In this document: piece after piece, positions 60,575 through 64,000 of the stretch
Position numbering within the stretch: the first letter of the stretch is position 1
Layout of the letters: every line of letters begins with the position of its first letter
From: Diploscapter coronatus
Taxonomy: Eukaryota > Nematoda > Chromadorea > Rhabditida > Rhabditidae
Length of the DNA: 64,000 nt
Assembly (NCBI GenBank): GCA_964036155.1
Contig: OZ038423.1
Span: 80,801,249 to 80,865,248, forward strand
Reading direction: 5' to 3'
Made by a program: the position numbers and the translations under genes
Notes under the pieces: generated by a model
Databases searched by the model: none
What the model saw: the letters and a program-made list of their open reading frames with translations, nothing else
Told to the model about the DNA's origin: nothing

Positions 60575-63500
60575 AAATAAGAGCTACATCAAATTTAAAT
60601 TAATTGAATCAGCCAACAGTTTGAAACCAAGATTGTAAATGTTTAGACACATGCGTGCGCGTGTCTAGATATTTCCAGCACTGTTTGAGATTTACCTGCT
60701 GAAGGAAGTGGGCCACGGTGTAGTAGCAATTGTAGATAGTGGAGTCGGACAAGGACTCAATCAGGTACTTCGGGTCCCAGGGTAGTTTGGTGCCTGAAAT
60801 TCGCAATTTAGGACTAATTATCTTAAACTAACAAGAGTAATTATCTCCAGTTTCTTGACTAATTATCTATCCTAAGATCAAATTATCGGAGACTTAGTTA
60901 CCCAAACTAAAATAATTATCAGTAGATAATTGCCCTTGAAAATTGTTCGTGAATGAAGTCATTTTGGAAGGCTTGAATTTTGCTACAAAGCACCCGCTTT
61001 GAAATCCCACCCCAAATCTTTAGGATTTTGTAGTGCCCGTATTCATAAACGTATCAGGAGGCTCCCGATGTGCTTATGAATGTGGACACAGGAGAGTCAG
61101 GCTCAAAAAGTTCGTTTACGAAAAGATGCGAATTTGAGCATTTGCGTTCTCTACTTCAATGAATTGAAACTGAGTTACCCAATCCATAACTCCTCGAACA
61201 TGCATGCTCGTGCAGCCAGTCGATGGTATACTCGAGGCCCCTTTTCGATTCCTCACAGTACGTTTCACACTGTTGCAAAGCGCGATGGGCGTCTTTCTGG
61301 AAAAAAAAAACGTGTTTAAAAAATCAACTGAATCGGAAAATGAAAACAAAACTCGAATCTCTTCGGCAAATTGTAATCATAAAAATTTCAGAAAATAACA
61401 AAAAGATAGAACAACTCGCCTTCCACTCGGGATCGCCATAATTCAGGTACCACTGATCACAGAGAGCCACGACGCATTCGTCTCCACTTCTGCTGATCAC
61501 TTTCTTTTCCGGCTCGACGTATCTGAGTTTTTATCTTCTTATTCTATTTTCATTTGCAAATTTAATTTAAGATTTTTCAAATCGTTTCATTTTTGAAATT
61601 ATATTTGAAAAACTACTTTTCAGCGAGTCCTTCAGCAATCAAGTCCTGTTGAATAACTTTCTTCACGTCGGCAGTTTTTTGACCTGCGTACTTTCCGATC
61701 AACATGACCTGAAATTTGAAAATTCTTCCCTTACAGAAAGAAAAATCATCTCAATACTAATCTAATGACATTTTCTCCAAGATGATATCAATTTCCTAGA
61801 ATAAGTATCTTCATAAATAAAAAAATAATTTTTGAAAATACAAAAAAAAAATCTAAAGAATTAAAACGCCTCACTCCATCATAGAATCCCTTCAAGTAGA
61901 CCTCCTTCTTGGCCTCCTCGAGTTTGTCCTTTTCGTTCTGGGACTGGATTTTGAGCCGAGTGCACATTTCCACCGCCGCCAAATTGCCGAGGCCCTCGAT
62001 TTCGATGATTGGCACCTGCAAGTTAGAACATTTTGGTCCAAATTTTCTTTTAAAAATAGACAAATTAGGTATATGTATGTTTCAAAAATCCTTTTAAGAA
62101 TTATGCGAAAAAGGAGTTTGATAAGTAGTGTGCCTTCAAGGAATTCAACAAGATAAGTTTCCAGATAAATTTCCAAAAATGGGTCAAGTATGTTTTAATT
62201 TCTTTAGTAATTCAAGATTCGAAATGAATTTGATAGAAGAAATTGAATAACTAGTAAAGTAAGGAAATGGAGATAGAGAAAAGTGTAAAAGTTACCGGCT
62301 CAAAAGGCAGCACCATCTCATCGGTAATGCCGTACTTCTCCCGAAGGGGCTTCTTCTTTTTCAGGTCGGACAGAGCGGCAAAGTCGTCTGGCGAATCAGA
62401 AGGAACCGATGTCACCACGCCAGTGCCTGAACTCAATTCATTTAGTCGTGTGTAAATTCTCTTGAAAGAAAGTCTTATCACAAACGGGACTGGACGAAAG
62501 TACTTTTGCAAAAAGACTTTCGTCCAGCCCTTGTCATCATAAAATGTATACGATGATTTCGAGGCGTGTGTAAATCGGAAAAATACCCACCTTTATCATC
62601 CTTGATGGTCAACATGGGGAGGGCGTAGACTTTTTCGTACTGCGCGAGTGGAGCGACGAGAGCGGCTCCCAGAAGTTTGCTTCCAGGGAATTTCTCCAGC
62701 CCCTTCACGAAGTCGACCTTCCCGTTCTCCTTCGTCAGACCTTGGTAAGACATGTTGCGGGCGGATCTGACAAATTTTAATCTCACTTTTTCATAATCTA
62801 TTTAACTCGGAAACAAAAATCATGTTTTTCCTAAAACATTTTGATACGGTGACACAATAGTGATTTTGAATAAGAAATTCAAAAATGATCTGATTCTGGT
62901 TTTTAGACATTTCGAAATATTTTAAAAATCTCAATTTCGTAAGTGCAATAAAACAACATAAAATTCATGAGTTTTTGAAAATGTCTGAAACATATTTTCA
63001 GAAAATTCCCTACCTGGCGGTAGCAATGAAGACCTGATCTCCTTTCTCACCGACATAGAATGCCGAATATTGTATGTCCGGATGCAGATAGCAGTTAGTT
63101 TGCCCGTACATCGTCTCTGGACGCAGAGTAGCGGCAACCAAGTAGCAAGGCTCTTTGATATTCGCCAAGACTCCGGGTCTGGGATCGGCGATCTGAAAAA
63201 CAAATTACAAGTTGTGATTGATAAGTTTCAATTCTTTCTGAAAGATAACAAAACTAATAAGATAGAGTTATTTGGTTCCTTGTAAAGCTTTAAAAATGAA
63301 ATGTTAGAAATAAAAACATCTGTCATTATCATTTTTCAAAATTATGTGTTGGAGTTTTTTTTTCAAAAATGAATATTTGATGGAATATGAAAAATGAAAC
63401 ATTTTGAAAATCGTACCTTCAACTTAATCAGGGTATATTCCTGCGGTCCCACTCCCTCTCCGCTTGAGCGGTCGTGATCCATGCAGGGTTGACCATCCTT

Positions 63501-64000
63501 GGGCGAATAGATTGTGTACCTGAAATTTTCTACTTTTCCAAAAATCGACCCCTCAAGATTTGACCCTTTGAATTTTGCTGTAGAAATGTTCTCAAATTCA
63601 CGTTTCTGGATTAAACAATGAAATTTCAGATATAAAGGTTACTCTATTCCTAATTCTATATCAGAGAAGTAGCACTTTTAATGGCTATTTTATGGAAGAA
63701 AAGATAAAAGTGAAAATCTCCTACCTCTTCCCGAACTCGATCTTGCCGCCCATCGCCCGCAACTTGTTGAATTGCCAACGCACGAACGAATCATAGTACG
63801 GATTCACGTCCGTGGTGATGAATGATCGACGCCAATCCACCTGCAAAATTACCATACTTGACCTTTTTGATGACATTACGGAAGTACAAATTAGAACTTT
63901 GGTAATTTCTATACTTTCTACAGAATTTCTCTTCAAAATGATTACCTTAATCCCCATCTTCTTGAGGTCGTCCATGCAGTGCGGCGGGAAGTACTCGAGC
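55145..64000 (-). CDS. lars-1: Cytosolic leucyl-tRNA synthetase (5' part off the window)
   Basis: 26 exons, 1,004 residues here of roughly 1,180; the N-terminus with the HIGH signature lies beyond 64000. Exons: 63946-64000, 63725-63840, 63417-63519, 63014-63192, 62591-62766, 62296-62426, 61875-62015, 61617-61708, 61420-61522, 61179-61296, 60696-60793, 60110-60270, 59873-59983, 59782-59824, 59183-59266, 58416-58514, 58139-58297, 57761-57910, 57300-57440, 56980-57078, 56734-56901, 56410-56514, 56254-56301, 55852-55984, 55534-55641, 55145-55239. The enzyme charges tRNA-Leu in the cytosol. The CP1 editing domain has [30 protein letters not shown] and [18 protein letters not shown] belong to the catalytic core. 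The KMSKS loop (NNEK-MSKSTGN) is split by an intron. The C-terminal eukaryote-specific domains follow. The intron between 61420 and 61296 has a GC donor (61418-61419); one acceptor is TTTGAG. Confidence 0.97.
59480..59704. repeat. Dispersed repeat F, copy 3 (partial), LeuRS intron
   Basis: ACCCAAAATGAACC, TTTTCGCAAACGAA, CATCAGGTTTATC and the final GGAATTTGGGGA follow the same order as in 8300-8557 and 28520-28756; more diverged. Confidence 0.65.
60301..60416. repeat. Hairpin MITE, LeuRS intron
   Basis: CCATTCCTTCCACAAGTGT (60307 on) and ACACTTGTGGAAGGAATGA (to 60410) are near-perfect inverted ends. Confidence 0.75.
60544..60573. repeat. AT dinucleotide microsatellite
   Basis: About 15 uninterrupted AT units. 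Confidence 0.9.
60614..60688. repeat. MITE family B relic, LeuRS intron
   Basis: GTAAATGTTTAGACACATGCG faces CGCGTGTCTAGATATTTCCAG, with outer AACAGT/ACTGTT. Confidence 0.55.

Noticed and set aside
1..64000. CRISPR arrays, rRNA genes, bacterial operons
   Set aside because: No regular repeat-spacer array, rRNA core or Shine-Dalgarno gene runs; spliced genes throughout.

Overview
The window is intron-dense nuclear DNA of a nematode-like animal. Most introns end in TTTTCAG or TTTTAG. Several start codons lie only 0 to 20 bases behind such an acceptor with no upstream exon, as expected for spliced-leader trans-splicing. Same-strand genes sit 235 to 730 bases apart, as in nematode operons. Exons are fairly GC-rich and introns AT-rich. 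I rebuilt twelve protein genes exon by exon from the sequence; eleven lie on the minus strand and one on the plus strand. Every complete model is phase-consistent, and the cut-off leucyl-tRNA synthetase model is in phase from the edge to its stop. No species name can be given from sequence reading alone.

Layout. 1-5011: an AT-rich gene joining a complete Hsp70 ATPase domain to about 1,050 residues of predicted coiled coil. 5012-8572: a transposon graveyard with a 578-bp long-TIR foldback element, LTR-like modules, an UPF1-like helicase fragment and a dispersed repeat. 8573-26279: a head-to-tail block in the order DMAC2/ATP5S-like LRR protein, TATA-binding protein, TTC27 and COQ2, with short gaps, probably an operon. 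27805-36690: a GALNT1/GLY-3-type mucin O-glycosyltransferase whose introns carry three tRNA genes, two Thr(CGT) and one Ser(TGA), all with their own introns. 38241-43841: a LOTUS plus Tudor germ-granule protein (LOTR-1/TDRD5/7-like). 44326-46977: a probable SH2-like protein. 47183-49495 (+): the ADAT3/TAD3 subunit of the tRNA A34 deaminase. 49691-64000: UTP11, an SLC25A39/40 mitochondrial carrier and cytosolic leucyl-tRNA synthetase, transcribed from the right edge leftwards and probably co-transcribed.

Most of the genes are housekeeping: translation (LeuRS, ADAT3, tRNAs), ribosome biogenesis (UTP11), transcription (TBP), and mitochondrial import, quinone and complex assembly (SLC25A39/40, COQ2, DMAC2-like). 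The introns are littered with hairpin MITEs of several families.

The points most worth a second look are an intron that is exactly one hairpin transposon with splice sites supplied by its target-site duplication (an introner caught in place), the Hsp70 NBD/coiled-coil chimera, the intron-bearing tRNAs whose intron can pair with the D-arm, and four GC-AG introns among about 150.
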